A stretch of DNA of 64,000 nt from Alteromonas sp. BMJM2 (lineage in GTDB: Bacteria > Pseudomonadota > Gammaproteobacteria > Enterobacterales > Alteromonadaceae), in contig NZ_JAPVOT010000002.1 of assembly GCF_027257845.1 (NCBI RefSeq), positions 310,001-374,000 on the forward strand, given 5' to 3'. Below, one piece after another: positions 27,555-36,629 of the stretch. The translations under genes were made by a program, and so were the position numbers. The number at the start of each line of letters is the position of its first letter. Positions within the stretch are counted from its first letter, which is position 1. The notes under the pieces were generated by a model. The model was not told the origin of the DNA. It did not search any database and worked only from the letters and a program-made list of their open reading frames with translations.

Positions 27555-28844
27555 TTGTTTGACCGTTATGAAGCCGGTGAACAGGCTGTACTTGTTCATA
27601 TACATTTTTCTGATGAGAACAGCAAAGAAGACTTAAGTGAGCTTGAGTTACTTGTGTCTTCAGCCGGTGTCAATGCCGTCGAGGTAATTACTACCTCGCG
27701 CAGTGCACCCCATGCGAAATTCTTCGTCGGATCTGGTAAAGCAGAGGAAATAGCTGCTGCTGTTAAGGCACACGATGCCAACGTAGTTATTTTCAATCAC
27801 TCCCTCTCTCCCTCACAGGAGCGAAATCTCGAGGCTGTGTGTAAATGCAGAGTATTAGACCGCACCGGTCTAATACTCGATATCTTTGCCCAACGCGCTA
27901 GAACCCATGAAGGTAAACTTCAAGTGGAGCTAGCACAGCTACGCCATATCTCTACGCGTTTAATACGAGGCTGGACTCACCTTGAGCGCCAGAAAGGGGG
28001 GATAGGATTACGCGGGCCAGGTGAAACGCAGTTAGAAACTGATCGTCGCTTGTTACGCGGGCGTATTAAAGCCATTCTACGCCGGTTAGAAAAGGTTCAA
28101 AAACAACGTGAACAAGGAAGACGTTCGCGCAAACGAGCCGAAATACCAACGGTATCCTTAGTTGGCTACACAAATGCGGGTAAATCGACACTGTTTAATA
28201 CCATTACAGATTCACACGTCTACGCTGCCGACCAGTTGTTTGCCACCCTTGACCCTACACTCAGGAAAATTGATCTGCAGGATGTTGGGCCGGCTATTCT
28301 TGCCGACACCGTTGGTTTTATCCGTCATCTTCCCCACGACCTTGTTGCCGCATTTAAAGCGACGCTGCAAGAGACTCAAGAAGCTGACCTGTTGCTTCAC
28401 GTTGTGGATATAGCAGATGCCAAATATCGTGAGACGATGGATGAAGTTAATAACGTATTAGAAGAAATTGACGCGGGCGAGATACAACAATTACTAATCT
28501 GTAATAAGATTGATAAACTAGACGATGTCGAACCGCGTATAGAAAGAAACGAGGAAGGTATTCCAACCCGAGTGTGGCTGTCAGCCCAATCTGGTGAGGG
28601 TACTGAGCTTCTTGGTCAAGCACTTACCGAGTGCTTAGCCAAAAGCATGGTAAATTATACCTTGAAGATTCCTCCGGCACATAGCCGTCTTCGTGGAGTG
28701 CTTTACGAGCTTAACTGTATTTCCAACGAAGAGTATGACAATCAGGGCGATTGGGTAGTGGATGTGAGAATGCCAGCTGCCGATTGGAATAGACTCGAAA
28801 AGCGTCTAGAAAACGGAATATCAGAGTATGTTGTGCGACATTAA
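27555..28844 (+). CDS. hflX: GTPase HflX
   Basis: Ribosome-associated GTPase of 429 residues that splits stalled 70S ribosomes after heat stress. The N-terminal nucleotide-binding domain (about 1-190) shows the family segments HAKFFVGSGKAEEI, LDRTGLILDIFAQRA and GGIGLRGPGETQLETD. The G domain follows, with P-loop GYTNAGKSTLFN, switch II DTVGFIRHLP and NKID. Start is TTG after AAAGG. It lies 17 bases from hfq. Confidence 0.95.
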   Translation: MFDRYEAGEQAVLVHIHFSDENSKEDLSELELLVSSAGVNAVEVITTSRSAPHAKFFVGSGKAEEIAAAVKAHDANVVIFNHSLSPSQERNLEAVCKCRVLDRTGLILDIFAQRARTHEGKLQVELAQLRHISTRLIRGWTHLERQKGGIGLRGPGETQLETDRRLLRGRIKAILRRLEKVQKQREQGRRSRKRAEIPTVSLVGYTNAGKSTLFNTITDSHVYAADQLFATLDPTLRKIDLQDVGPAILADTVGFIRHLPHDLVAAFKATLQETQEADLLLHVVDIADAKYRETMDEVNNVLEEIDAGEIQQLLICNKIDKLDDVEPRIERNEEGIPTRVWLSAQSGEGTELLGQALTECLAKSMVNYTLKIPPAHSRLRGVLYELNCISNEEYDNQGDWVVDVRMPAADWNRLEKRLENGISEYVVRH

Positions 28845-28911
28845 TCAGTGCGAAAGCGTTGATAATGCATGCGAACTTTAAAAATAAAACTGTAATCTAT
28901 GGAGTATCAGC

Positions 28912-30063
28912 ATGGCTTGGAATGAGCCGGGTGGCAATAAAAACGACCCGTGGAAGAATCGCGGAGGCCGAGAGCAAGGTCCCCCAGATTTAGATGATGT
29001 ATTTAAAAACTTATTCGGTAAGTTTGGTAAATCAGGTGGCAATGGTGGCGGTTCAGGTAAAAGCCTAGGCGGTATCGGTGCTGGTATTTTAGTTGGGCTA
29101 CTCATAGCCATTTGGGTGATAAGCGGCTTTTACACTATCAGAGAGGCTGAGCAAGGCGTTGTTTTGCGTTTTGGTGAGTATCATAAACAAGTGGAGCCAG
29201 GTTTACGTTGGGCCCCTACGTTTATCGACTCTGTGATCCCGGTAGACGTTCAGTCTATCAGAGATCAATCTTCATCAGGTTCAATGCTGACAGAAGACGA
29301 GAACGTGGTTAGCGTTCAAATGGAAATGCAGTTTCGCGTTGTTGACCCAGTTCGCTGGACGTTCGCAGTAGAAGATCCAGACCGTAGTTTAAGCCAGTCT
29401 TTAGACAGTGCAATTCGCTATGTTGTTGGCCATTCTAAAATGGACGACGTGTTAACTGACGGTCGTGAACTCACTCGCCAACGTGTGTGGGAGGAGTTAC
29501 AAGACATTATCGAACCCTACAACATGGGTGTATCGATTATTGATATGAACTTTAGAGATGCTCGCCCGCCAGAGCAGGTTAAAGATGCATTTGATGATGC
29601 GATAGCGGCTCAGGAAGACGAGCAGCGTTTCATCCGTGAAGCTGAAGCATATGCAAGAGAGATTGAGCCACGAGCGCGTGGTCAGGTCAACCGAATGAAC
29701 GAAGAAGCGCAAGCGTACAAAGAACGTGTCACATTGGAAGCCCAAGGTGAAGTAGCACGCTTTGAAGAGTTGCTGCCTCAGTTTGAACGTGCGCCTGTAG
29801 TGACCCGCGAGCGTATTTACCTTGAAACAATGGAAGAAGTACTGAGTAACTCTAGTAAAATCCTTGTGGACAGTAAGGGCGGTAACAACATGATGTATCT
29901 ACCACTGGATAAGATCATGGACCGTCAGCGTGAGAATGCCAAGCCAACCTCGAGAAGTACGCTGGAAGGACTGCAAATGCCAGTAACGAATGAAGGCGGT
30001 CGTAACCTTAATAGTACTCCGACCTCAGGCCTGCGCGGCGAATCATTTAGAGAAGGGAGATAA
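28912..30063 (+). CDS. hflK: FtsH protease modulator HflK
   Basis: Inner-membrane SPFH/prohibitin protein of 383 residues. A Gly/Asn/Asp-rich cytoplasmic N-terminus (1-58) is followed by one transmembrane helix (about 59-82) and the periplasmic SPFH domain (about 83-260). The coiled coil around EARFIREAEAYAREIEPRARG-like helices is present. With HflC it forms the large cage around FtsH. Spacing to hflC is five bases. Confidence 0.95.
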   Translation: MAWNEPGGNKNDPWKNRGGREQGPPDLDDVFKNLFGKFGKSGGNGGGSGKSLGGIGAGILVGLLIAIWVISGFYTIREAEQGVVLRFGEYHKQVEPGLRWAPTFIDSVIPVDVQSIRDQSSSGSMLTEDENVVSVQMEMQFRVVDPVRWTFAVEDPDRSLSQSLDSAIRYVVGHSKMDDVLTDGRELTRQRVWEELQDIIEPYNMGVSIIDMNFRDARPPEQVKDAFDDAIAAQEDEQRFIREAEAYAREIEPRARGQVNRMNEEAQAYKERVTLEAQGEVARFEELLPQFERAPVVTRERIYLETMEEVLSNSSKILVDSKGGNNMMYLPLDKIMDRQRENAKPTSRSTLEGLQMPVTNEGGRNLNSTPTSGLRGESFREGR

Positions 30064-30068
30064 TCGCT

Positions 30069-30950
30069 ATGAAAAATATAATTATTGCTGTTGTTGTTCT
30101 CCTAGTGCTATTGGCGTCGGGTTCTCTGTTTGCCGTTAAAGAGGGCGAGCGAGCTATTGTAATCCAATTCGGTAAAATACAACGTGATGAAGCCACTGGC
30201 GAAACACGAGTATTTACGCCAGGCTTACACTTTAAACTACCGTTCATTGATTCTGTGCGTCGTTTAGATGCGCGTATACAAACGCTAGATGGTTCACCGG
30301 ATCGCTTTGTAACCAGTGAGAAGAAAGATCTGATTGTTGATTCATACGTGAAATGGCGCATCGACGACTTTGCTCGTTACTACCTATCTACGGGTGGCAA
30401 CAAGCTACAAGCCGAAGCACTACTGAAGCAAAAAGTGAATAATGGTCTGCGTTCAGAGTTTGGTACTAGAACTATTGCGCAAATTGTTTCAGGCGAACGT
30501 TCAGCGCTAATGAACCAAGCAATGGAGCAAGCGTCTACGTCATCTGATGAGTTGGGTATACAGATTGTTGATGTGCGAGTGAAGCAAATTAACCTGCCAA
30601 CAGAGGTCAGTAACTCTATTTTCCAGCGTATGCGTGCTGAGCGTGCAGCGGTTGCTCGTGAGCACCGCTCTGAAGGTCAAGAGCAAGCGGAAGTGATCCG
30701 CGCAAACATTGACGCGAAAGTGACGGTAATGCTTGCTGATGCCGAGCGTAATGCTAGACAGCTACGTGGTGAAGGTGACGCCCTAGCAGCGCAAATATAC
30801 GCTGACGTGTACTCGAAAAATTCAGATTTTTACAGCTTCCTTCGCAGTATGGATGCCTACAAGAAGAGTTTCTCTAGTAAGCAAGACGTCATGGTTATTG
30901 CGCCGGACAGTGATTTCTTCAAATATATGAACCAATCACAAGCTAAATAA
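30069..30950 (+). CDS. hflC: FtsH protease modulator HflC
   Basis: Partner of HflK, 293 residues, with an N-terminal transmembrane helix (about 4-22) and an SPFH domain including VIQFGKI, GLHFKLPFIDSVRRLD and KDLIVDSYVKWRI. The C-terminal helices include REHRSEGQEQAEVIRA and SFLRSMDAYKKSF, which are typical. Last gene of the long operon, followed by a terminator. Confidence 0.95.
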   Translation: MKNIIIAVVVLLVLLASGSLFAVKEGERAIVIQFGKIQRDEATGETRVFTPGLHFKLPFIDSVRRLDARIQTLDGSPDRFVTSEKKDLIVDSYVKWRIDDFARYYLSTGGNKLQAEALLKQKVNNGLRSEFGTRTIAQIVSGERSALMNQAMEQASTSSDELGIQIVDVRVKQINLPTEVSNSIFQRMRAERAAVAREHRSEGQEQAEVIRANIDAKVTVMLADAERNARQLRGEGDALAAQIYADVYSKNSDFYSFLRSMDAYKKSFSSKQDVMVIAPDSDFFKYMNQSQAK

Positions 30951-30965
30951 GCCAACTTAGGCATT

Positions 30966-30994
30966 AAAAAGTCAGCCTTCGAGCTGGCTTTTTT
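30966..30994 (+). terminator. Terminator after hflC
   Basis: Stem AAAAAGTCAGC/GCTGGCTTTTTT with one G-T wobble, a 6-base loop and a run of six T at the end. Confidence 0.88.
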
Positions 30995-31257
30995 GTATCT
31001 GCTGTAAAGTGGTAAATGTCTGTTTTGGCGGTATATTTTGATGGTTTACTCTGGTTATCTTACTAAGATAAACACCTCATTTATACCTCGCTCTGCCAAA
31101 GTCGTGTTAAATCCGATAAAATGCCATGGAATTTACAATAAAAGTGCCGCTAATTACGCCGTGATCTTTGTTGCTTTATGCATATCACACAACGCATCTT
31201 TGCCTTCCCAGCAACGAGCATATAAAGCAGGCGCGCTATAACGACAGAGGGAACGTT

Positions 31258-32859
31258 TTGACAACGGACAACAAACAAATAAAGTCTGCCGGTAATAATG
31301 GCGGACAAGGTGGTTTATTTTCGCGGTTTCTGGCAACGGTAGAATGGTTAGGGAATTTACTTCCACACCCCGTCACCCTGTTTGCACTGCTATCGCTATT
31401 TATCGTCTTACTCAGCGGTATTCTCGGTTATTTTGACTTAGCTGTGGTCGACCCTCGCCCAGAGGGTGCCAAAGGCCGAGAAGCTGATGGAATGATTGAA
31501 GTTATCTCGTTAATGAGCGCAGAGGGACTGCAGCGCATTGTTACTGGCTTAGTGACCAACTTCACTGGTTTTGCTCCACTTGGAACAGTATTGGTTGCGC
31601 TACTTGGCGTATCGGTAGCGGAGCATTCTGGGCTGCTTTCGGCGGCCATGCGGGCACTCGTGATGAATGCGTCTAAACGCGCTGTGACTTTTGCTGTGGT
31701 GTTTGCAGGTATTGTGTCAAATACCGCATCTGAACTGGGCTATGTTGTTCTTATCCCCCTTGCGGCAATGATATTTCATTCTCTAGGACGACACCCCTTA
31801 GCGGGCTTGGCAGCAGCCTTTGCTGGCGTATCGGCGGGGTATAGTGCCAACTTGCTGCTGGGCACGGTGGATCCACTTCTTTCTGGTATAACCGAAGCAG
31901 CTGCGCACATGATAGACCCAGACTACGCGGTTGGCCCTGAAGTAAACTGGTACTTCATGTTTATCAGTACCTTTGTGGTGGCCACAATGGGCGCGTTGGT
32001 TACAGAAAAAGTGGTTGAGCCTCGACTTGGGCAATACGACCCTTCTGAGGCGTCTATCGACCTAGGCAGTCAGTCAATGGATGCGCCTACCGACCTTGAG
32101 AAGAAAGGATTGCGTTGGGCAGGTATTTCATTTGCCTTAGTGTGCGCTATTTTGGCACTTACGGTGGTTCCTGAAAATGGTATTTTACGCCACCCTGAGA
32201 CTGGGGAAGTGGCGGGATCTCCCTTCCTAAAAGGCATTGTCGCGTTTATTTTTATCACCTTTGCGGTCCCCGGCTTTGTCTATGGCAAGGTGACAGGCTC
32301 TATGAAAGGCGATAAAGACGTTATCGACGCTATGTCAAAAAGCATGGGCGCGATGGGGTTATACATTACGTTGGTGTTTTTCGCGGCTCAGTTTGTAGCA
32401 TTTTTCAAATGGACAAACTTAGGCACGGTATTGGCTGTAAAAGGCGCGGCGCTATTACAAGCCGCTGGCTTAGATGGACCCTCTGTATTTATCCTGTTTA
32501 TTTTGATGTGTGGCGTGGTCAATCTTTCACTAGGCAGTGCTTCAGCACAGTGGGCTGTTACCGCCCCCATCTTCGTTCCCATGCTTATGCTAATTGGCTA
32601 TGCGCCTGAAGTTATTCAGGCAGCGTATAGAATTGGTGACTCAGTGACCAATGTTATCGCACCTATGATGAGCTATTTCGGGCTTATATTAGCCATGGCG
32701 GCGCGGTATAAGAAAGATTTGGGAATGGGTACGCTTATCGCAATGATGCTGCCGTATTCGATGGTATTTATTATTGGATGGACCATCCTGTTTTATGTAT
32801 GGGTATTCTTACTAGGCATGCCGGTAGGGCCTGGTGCTGCAACCTACTACCAGCCATAG
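31258..32859 (+). CDS. AbgT family transporter
   Basis: Inner-membrane transporter of 533 residues with about 11-13 hydrophobic segments. AbgT signatures are seen around LLPHPVTLFALLSLFI, KRAVTFAVVFAGIVSNTASELGYVVLIPLAA and SLGSASAQWAVTAPIFVPMLM. Members take up p-aminobenzoyl-glutamate or export sulfonamides and folate-like compounds. The substrate here is not proven, as no abgA/abgB hydrolase genes are beside it. The TTG start at 31258 follows AGAGGGA; the open frame extends 30 codons upstream without hydrophobic or family sequence. Confidence 0.92.
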   Translation: MTTDNKQIKSAGNNGGQGGLFSRFLATVEWLGNLLPHPVTLFALLSLFIVLLSGILGYFDLAVVDPRPEGAKGREADGMIEVISLMSAEGLQRIVTGLVTNFTGFAPLGTVLVALLGVSVAEHSGLLSAAMRALVMNASKRAVTFAVVFAGIVSNTASELGYVVLIPLAAMIFHSLGRHPLAGLAAAFAGVSAGYSANLLLGTVDPLLSGITEAAAHMIDPDYAVGPEVNWYFMFISTFVVATMGALVTEKVVEPRLGQYDPSEASIDLGSQSMDAPTDLEKKGLRWAGISFALVCAILALTVVPENGILRHPETGEVAGSPFLKGIVAFIFITFAVPGFVYGKVTGSMKGDKDVIDAMSKSMGAMGLYITLVFFAAQFVAFFKWTNLGTVLAVKGAALLQAAGLDGPSVFILFILMCGVVNLSLGSASAQWAVTAPIFVPMLMLIGYAPEVIQAAYRIGDSVTNVIAPMMSYFGLILAMAARYKKDLGMGTLIAMMLPYSMVFIIGWTILFYVWVFLLGMPVGPGAATYYQP

Positions 32860-32920
32860 TATTTCGTTTTCAGCATTGAGTCTGCAGCCTTTACTTTGTA
32901 AAGCGTATGCGTATTAACAA

Positions 32921-32950
32921 AAGGGTGTGAGATTTTTATTTCGCACCCTT
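32921..32950 (+). terminator. Possible terminator after the AbgT gene
   Basis: Ten-base stem AAGGGTGTGA/TCGCACCCTT with one wobble and a 10-base loop; only four T follow after GTCG, so it may be a weak terminator. Confidence 0.5.
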
Positions 32951-33070
32951 GTCGTTTTAATCTTTATATTCTATCAACGCAATTGTGTATTTATAGGCGT
33001 ACAAGAGATCATAACGGTCCTTAATTCAGTATAATAGTGTCATTACGTTGTACTTTTCGGACTGCTCTTA

Positions 33071-34150
33071 ATGAAATACAAATCGAATAAAGGTTTTACT
33101 CACGGCCAAGCGGATAAGATTGGCGTGCTGGTGACCAACTTAGGTACTCCCCAAGCACCAACCAAGCAAGCACTACGCCCTTATCTGAAAGAGTTTTTAT
33201 CAGATCCGCGAGTTGTGGAAGTGCCGCGTATTATTTGGTGGTTTATTCTAAATATGGTTATTTTGAATATTCGCCCGAAGCGTTCTGCCGAAGCTTACTC
33301 AACGGTATGGACAGATGAAGGCTCACCATTACTATCAATTACAAAAGCCCAGTCAGAAGCTATCGCGCAGCGCTGTAAAGAAAAGTACGGCGATGATGTT
33401 ATCGTCGATTTTGCTATGCGTTACGGCCAACCAGCCATCAGCGATACGATTGAAAAGATGCTAGAAAATGGAGTGAGAAAGCTGGTAGTGCTGCCTCTTT
33501 ATCCTCAATACAGTGCATCTACGACAGGCTCTACGTTCGATGCTATTGCAAATGATTTTACGAAAAGACGTTGGTTACCTGAGTTGCGTTTTATCAACCA
33601 TTACAATGATAGAAGTAACTTTATTGAGGCCCTTGCCAATAAAGTGAAAGCACACTGGGAACAACACGGTCGTGCCGATAAGCTAATTCTTTCTTACCAT
33701 GGTATTCCTAAGCGCTACTTGATGAATGGCGACCCTTATCACTGTGAATGCCACAAAACATCACGATTACTGGCTGAAAAGCTCGGTCTATCTCATGATG
33801 AATACATGACGACATTTCAATCCCGGTTTGGGCGAGAAGAGTGGCTGAAACCTTACACTGATGAAACGTTAAAAGGGCTTCCCGGCCAAGGCGTTAAATC
33901 AATCCAGATAATGTGCCCTGGGTTTTCCGCTGACTGTTTAGAAACGATTGAAGAGATAGGTGAAGAGAACCACGAGTACTTCATGGAAGCAGGCGGTGAG
34001 CGTTACGAATATATTGACGCGCTAAATAGCGACGAGGAACACATCGATGTGCTATTTGATATCGTTCAAGAAAACCTCCATGGTTGGACGGTAGAATCTG
34101 ATAATTCGGTGCGCGCAGGATTGGCTAAAGCGCTAGGCTCTGAGGTATAA
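33071..34150 (+). CDS. hemH: Ferrochelatase
   Basis: Inserts Fe2+ into protoporphyrin IX, 359 residues; E. coli HemH has 320. Diagnostic parts are VLVTNLGTPQAPTKQALRPYLKEFLSD, RYGQPAISDTIEKM, LPLYPQYSASTTGSTFDAI, the catalytic His in LSYHGIPKRY and the metal-site Glu in CPGFSADCLETIEEI. The C-terminus is extended and ends inside a 14-bp tandem repeat that runs over the stop codon. Confidence 0.97.
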   Translation: MKYKSNKGFTHGQADKIGVLVTNLGTPQAPTKQALRPYLKEFLSDPRVVEVPRIIWWFILNMVILNIRPKRSAEAYSTVWTDEGSPLLSITKAQSEAIAQRCKEKYGDDVIVDFAMRYGQPAISDTIEKMLENGVRKLVVLPLYPQYSASTTGSTFDAIANDFTKRRWLPELRFINHYNDRSNFIEALANKVKAHWEQHGRADKLILSYHGIPKRYLMNGDPYHCECHKTSRLLAEKLGLSHDEYMTTFQSRFGREEWLKPYTDETLKGLPGQGVKSIQIMCPGFSADCLETIEEIGEENHEYFMEAGGERYEYIDALNSDEEHIDVLFDIVQENLHGWTVESDNSVRAGLAKALGSEV

Positions 34151-34192
34151 GTTCTGAGGTATAAGCTCTAAGGTATAAGCTCTAAGTTATAG
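34137..34192. repeat. 14-bp tandem repeat, four copies, across the hemH stop
   Basis: Units GCTCTGAGGTATAA, GTTCTGAGGTATAA, GCTCTAAGGTATAA and GCTCTAAGTTATAG follow each other without gap. The first unit encodes the last hemH residues and its TAA stop. Later bases in the spacer (to 34280) carry looser copies of AAATATAGG. Confidence 0.92.
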
Positions 34193-34302
34193 CACCTCAA
34201 GTAAAGTCTATGAAATATATGCCCCAAACTGTAGGACATAAAATATAGGCTCCGAGACATGGGGCACTAAATATAGGTTTAGTATCAGGCCTGAGTCATT
34301 CA

Positions 34303-34332
34303 AATGGGGCATGTTATTGTGAACGCCCCATT
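34303..34332. repeat. Inverted repeat upstream of the DUF4112 gene
   Basis: AATGGGGC (34303-34310) and GCCCCATT (34325-34332) form perfect 8-bp arms with a 14-base loop. A related TGCCCCA...TGGGGCA pair lies just upstream (about 34220-34266). Confidence 0.6.
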
Positions 34333-34373
34333 GATAATTTGCATCTGGGCAGCACGCCCAAATAGGAGTGGAT

Positions 34374-34787
34374 ATGGACGTTAAAGCACCACCGGCATTA
34401 CTGAAAGCGCAGAAGCTCGCTAACCTATTAGACACTGCGATTAAACTTCCTTTTATCCCAATCAAAATTGGCTTGGATTCTATTGTCGGCCTAATCCCCG
34501 GTGCAGGTGATGCGCTTATGTTATTCGTCTCTTTGCGTATTGTTTGGCTTGGTAAATCTCTTGGTATGCCAAGCGCCTTAGTTGCGCAGATGGTAAAAAA
34601 TTCTGCCATCGATTTTGGTTTAGGTTTTATTCCCTTTGTTGGCGACATCATCGATGTGTTCTACAAGGCAAATCAGAAGAATGTGCGTGTAATGGAGCGC
34701 TGGTGGATAAGTGAGAATAAAGCATCGGTAGATGCAGCCACCAAAGAGAAGCTCGAACAATGGGAAGCTGAACAGCAAAATAGCTAG
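34374..34787 (+). CDS. DUF4112 domain protein
   Basis: Small membrane protein of 137 residues. The DUF4112 motif is clear: LLDTAIKLPFIPIKIGLDSIVGLIPGAGDALM and IDFGLGFIPFVGDIIDVFYKANQKN, two helix-rich segments with glycine-proline turns that likely insert into the membrane as hairpins. Function is unknown. The ATG at 34374 has an AGGAG six bases upstream; a GTG two codons earlier overlaps that site. Confidence 0.88.
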   Translation: MDVKAPPALLKAQKLANLLDTAIKLPFIPIKIGLDSIVGLIPGAGDALMLFVSLRIVWLGKSLGMPSALVAQMVKNSAIDFGLGFIPFVGDIIDVFYKANQKNVRVMERWWISENKASVDAATKEKLEQWEAEQQNS

Positions 34788-34920
34788 GTACAAATTCCAC
34801 GATCATTGGGCACAAATATCACAATTCACCTATTGTTATAGCCACACCAATCGATTTTTGGCTTAAGTGCGTAGCAATAGGCACTATTTGAATTTTATTC
34901 AACAAAGGAGTGTGTGGTAT

Positions 34921-36561
34921 ATGAAAGCGTCTGATTTATTTGTGAAGGCACTTGAGGCCGAAGGCGTTGAGTACGTGTTCGGCATTCCAGGTGAAGAGAA
35001 TTTAGACCTGCTTGAATCATTGCGTTCCTCATCCATTAAGCTTGTGCTTACGCGACACGAGCAGGGTGCTGGCTTTATGGCCGCCACTTACGGGCGATTA
35101 ACCGGTAAGGTGGGGGTGTGTCTGGCCACTCTTGGCCCAGGGGCAACGAATTTAGTCACGCCCGCTGCCTATGCGCAACTTGGCGCTATGCCCATGTTGA
35201 TGATAACAGGCCAAAAACCTATTAAAACCAGCAAGCAAGGGCGGTTTCAAGTCATCGATATTGTGGACATGATGCGTCCTATCACCAAATTTACCACGCA
35301 AGTGGTTAGCGGTGACAGAATACCCTCAACGGTGAGGGAAGCGTTTCGACTGGCTCATCAAGAGCGACCTGGTGCGGTTCATATTGAACTACCAGAGGAC
35401 ATCGCTGCAGAACAGACTACCGCGCACCTCTTAGAGCCAAGTGTGGCAAGACGACCTATTGCGGAATATAAGGCGGTTTCATCTGCGGTATCTATGATTG
35501 AAAACGCAACGTCGCCACTGCTATTAATTGGCGCCGGTGCTAATCGAAAGCTTACCGCTAAAATGCTCCGCGAATTTGTGGATAAAACCTGTATTCCATT
35601 TGTGACCACGCAAATGGGTAAAGGCGTGCTTAACGAGAGCGACCCGCGATTTGCCGGCAACACGGCACTATCGGACGGTGACTTTGTACACCGCGCTATC
35701 GAGCGGGCTGACCTTATTATTAATGTAGGCCATGACGTGGTAGAGAAGCCGCCCTTCTTTATGCATCACAACGATAAAAAAGTGATTCACGTTAACTTCG
35801 ACCCCGCTGCAGTGGACCCTGTGTATTTCCCGCAGCTTGAAGTTGTTGGCGATATTGCTAATAGCATTTGGCAAATCAAAGAGGAAATTACGCCGCAAAA
35901 AGACTGGAAGCTCGATTTTTACAAAGATGTTCATGAAGCGTATGTGCTTCATCGTGCAGAGGCCGAAGACGACAATCGTTTTCCAATAATGCCGGAGCGT
36001 TTTGTGAGAGATATTAGAAAGGTGATGCCTGACAACGGCATTGTGACCCTTGATAACGGTATCTATAAAATTTGGTTTGCTCGTAATTATCCCGCTTATC
36101 ACCCCAATACCCTTTTACTCGACAATGCCTTAGCCAGCATGGGCGCTGGGCTACCATCTGCAATAGCTGCAAAATTAGTGAACCCAGACGTACCCGTACT
36201 AAGTGTATGTGGCGACGGCGGTTTTATGATGAATAGCCAGGAAATTGAAACTGCTGTACGGCTTAAGCTCGACCTCGTGGTAATTATATTGCGGGACGAC
36301 GCCTACGGCATGATCAAATGGAAGCAGGCGAATATGGCGTTTGACGAATTTGGCTTGGACTATGGTAATCCCAACTTTGTAAAATACGCTCAAAGCTATG
36401 GTGCGCAAGGCTGGAGAGTGGATGATACCGACGTACTTATTCCCATGGTTGAGCGCTGTTTACAGACCCCGGGGGTTCATATCATCGATTGCCCTATTGA
36501 CTACAGCATGAACGATGAAACGCTCAACCATACTATTAAAGAACTCAGTGCTAAGTTGTGA
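34921..36561 (+). CDS. Thiamin-diphosphate enzyme, acetolactate synthase large-subunit type
   Basis: ThDP-dependent enzyme of 546 residues with the three domains of the acetohydroxyacid synthase family. The N-terminal Pyr domain has FGIPGEENLDLLESL and the conserved Glu in TRHEQGAGFMA. The middle FAD/Rossmann-like domain and the C-terminal PP domain follow, the latter with the metal motif GDGGFMMNSQEIETAVRLKL. No small regulatory subunit gene is adjacent, so this is not the usual biosynthetic ilvBN/ilvGM pair. It is followed after 68 bases by an aldehyde dehydrogenase, suggesting a catabolic route in which a 2-oxo acid or aldehyde is made and oxidised. The ATG at 34921 is preferred over the upstream GTG. 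Confidence 0.85.
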   Translation: MKASDLFVKALEAEGVEYVFGIPGEENLDLLESLRSSSIKLVLTRHEQGAGFMAATYGRLTGKVGVCLATLGPGATNLVTPAAYAQLGAMPMLMITGQKPIKTSKQGRFQVIDIVDMMRPITKFTTQVVSGDRIPSTVREAFRLAHQERPGAVHIELPEDIAAEQTTAHLLEPSVARRPIAEYKAVSSAVSMIENATSPLLLIGAGANRKLTAKMLREFVDKTCIPFVTTQMGKGVLNESDPRFAGNTALSDGDFVHRAIERADLIINVGHDVVEKPPFFMHHNDKKVIHVNFDPAAVDPVYFPQLEVVGDIANSIWQIKEEITPQKDWKLDFYKDVHEAYVLHRAEAEDDNRFPIMPERFVRDIRKVMPDNGIVTLDNGIYKIWFARNYPAYHPNTLLLDNALASMGAGLPSAIAAKLVNPDVPVLSVCGDGGFMMNSQEIETAVRLKLDLVVIILRDDAYGMIKWKQANMAFDEFGLDYGNPNFVKYAQSYGAQGWRVDDTDVLIPMVERCLQTPGVHIIDCPIDYSMNDETLNHTIKELSAKL

Positions 36562-36629
36562 TATTGCGCGCTTAATTAGCAACTGCATGCAGTAATTTAA
36601 AACAGCAAAGCAAAACAGAAGGAGCCGAT

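Noticed and set aside
31038-31241. 67-codon frame before the AbgT gene
   Set aside because: It overlaps the leader of the transporter gene and has no ribosome site or protein-like composition.
34208-34651. 147-codon open frame antisense to the DUF4112 gene
   Set aside because: It is the shadow of a well-conserved gene and of a repeat-rich spacer; no protein-like features.
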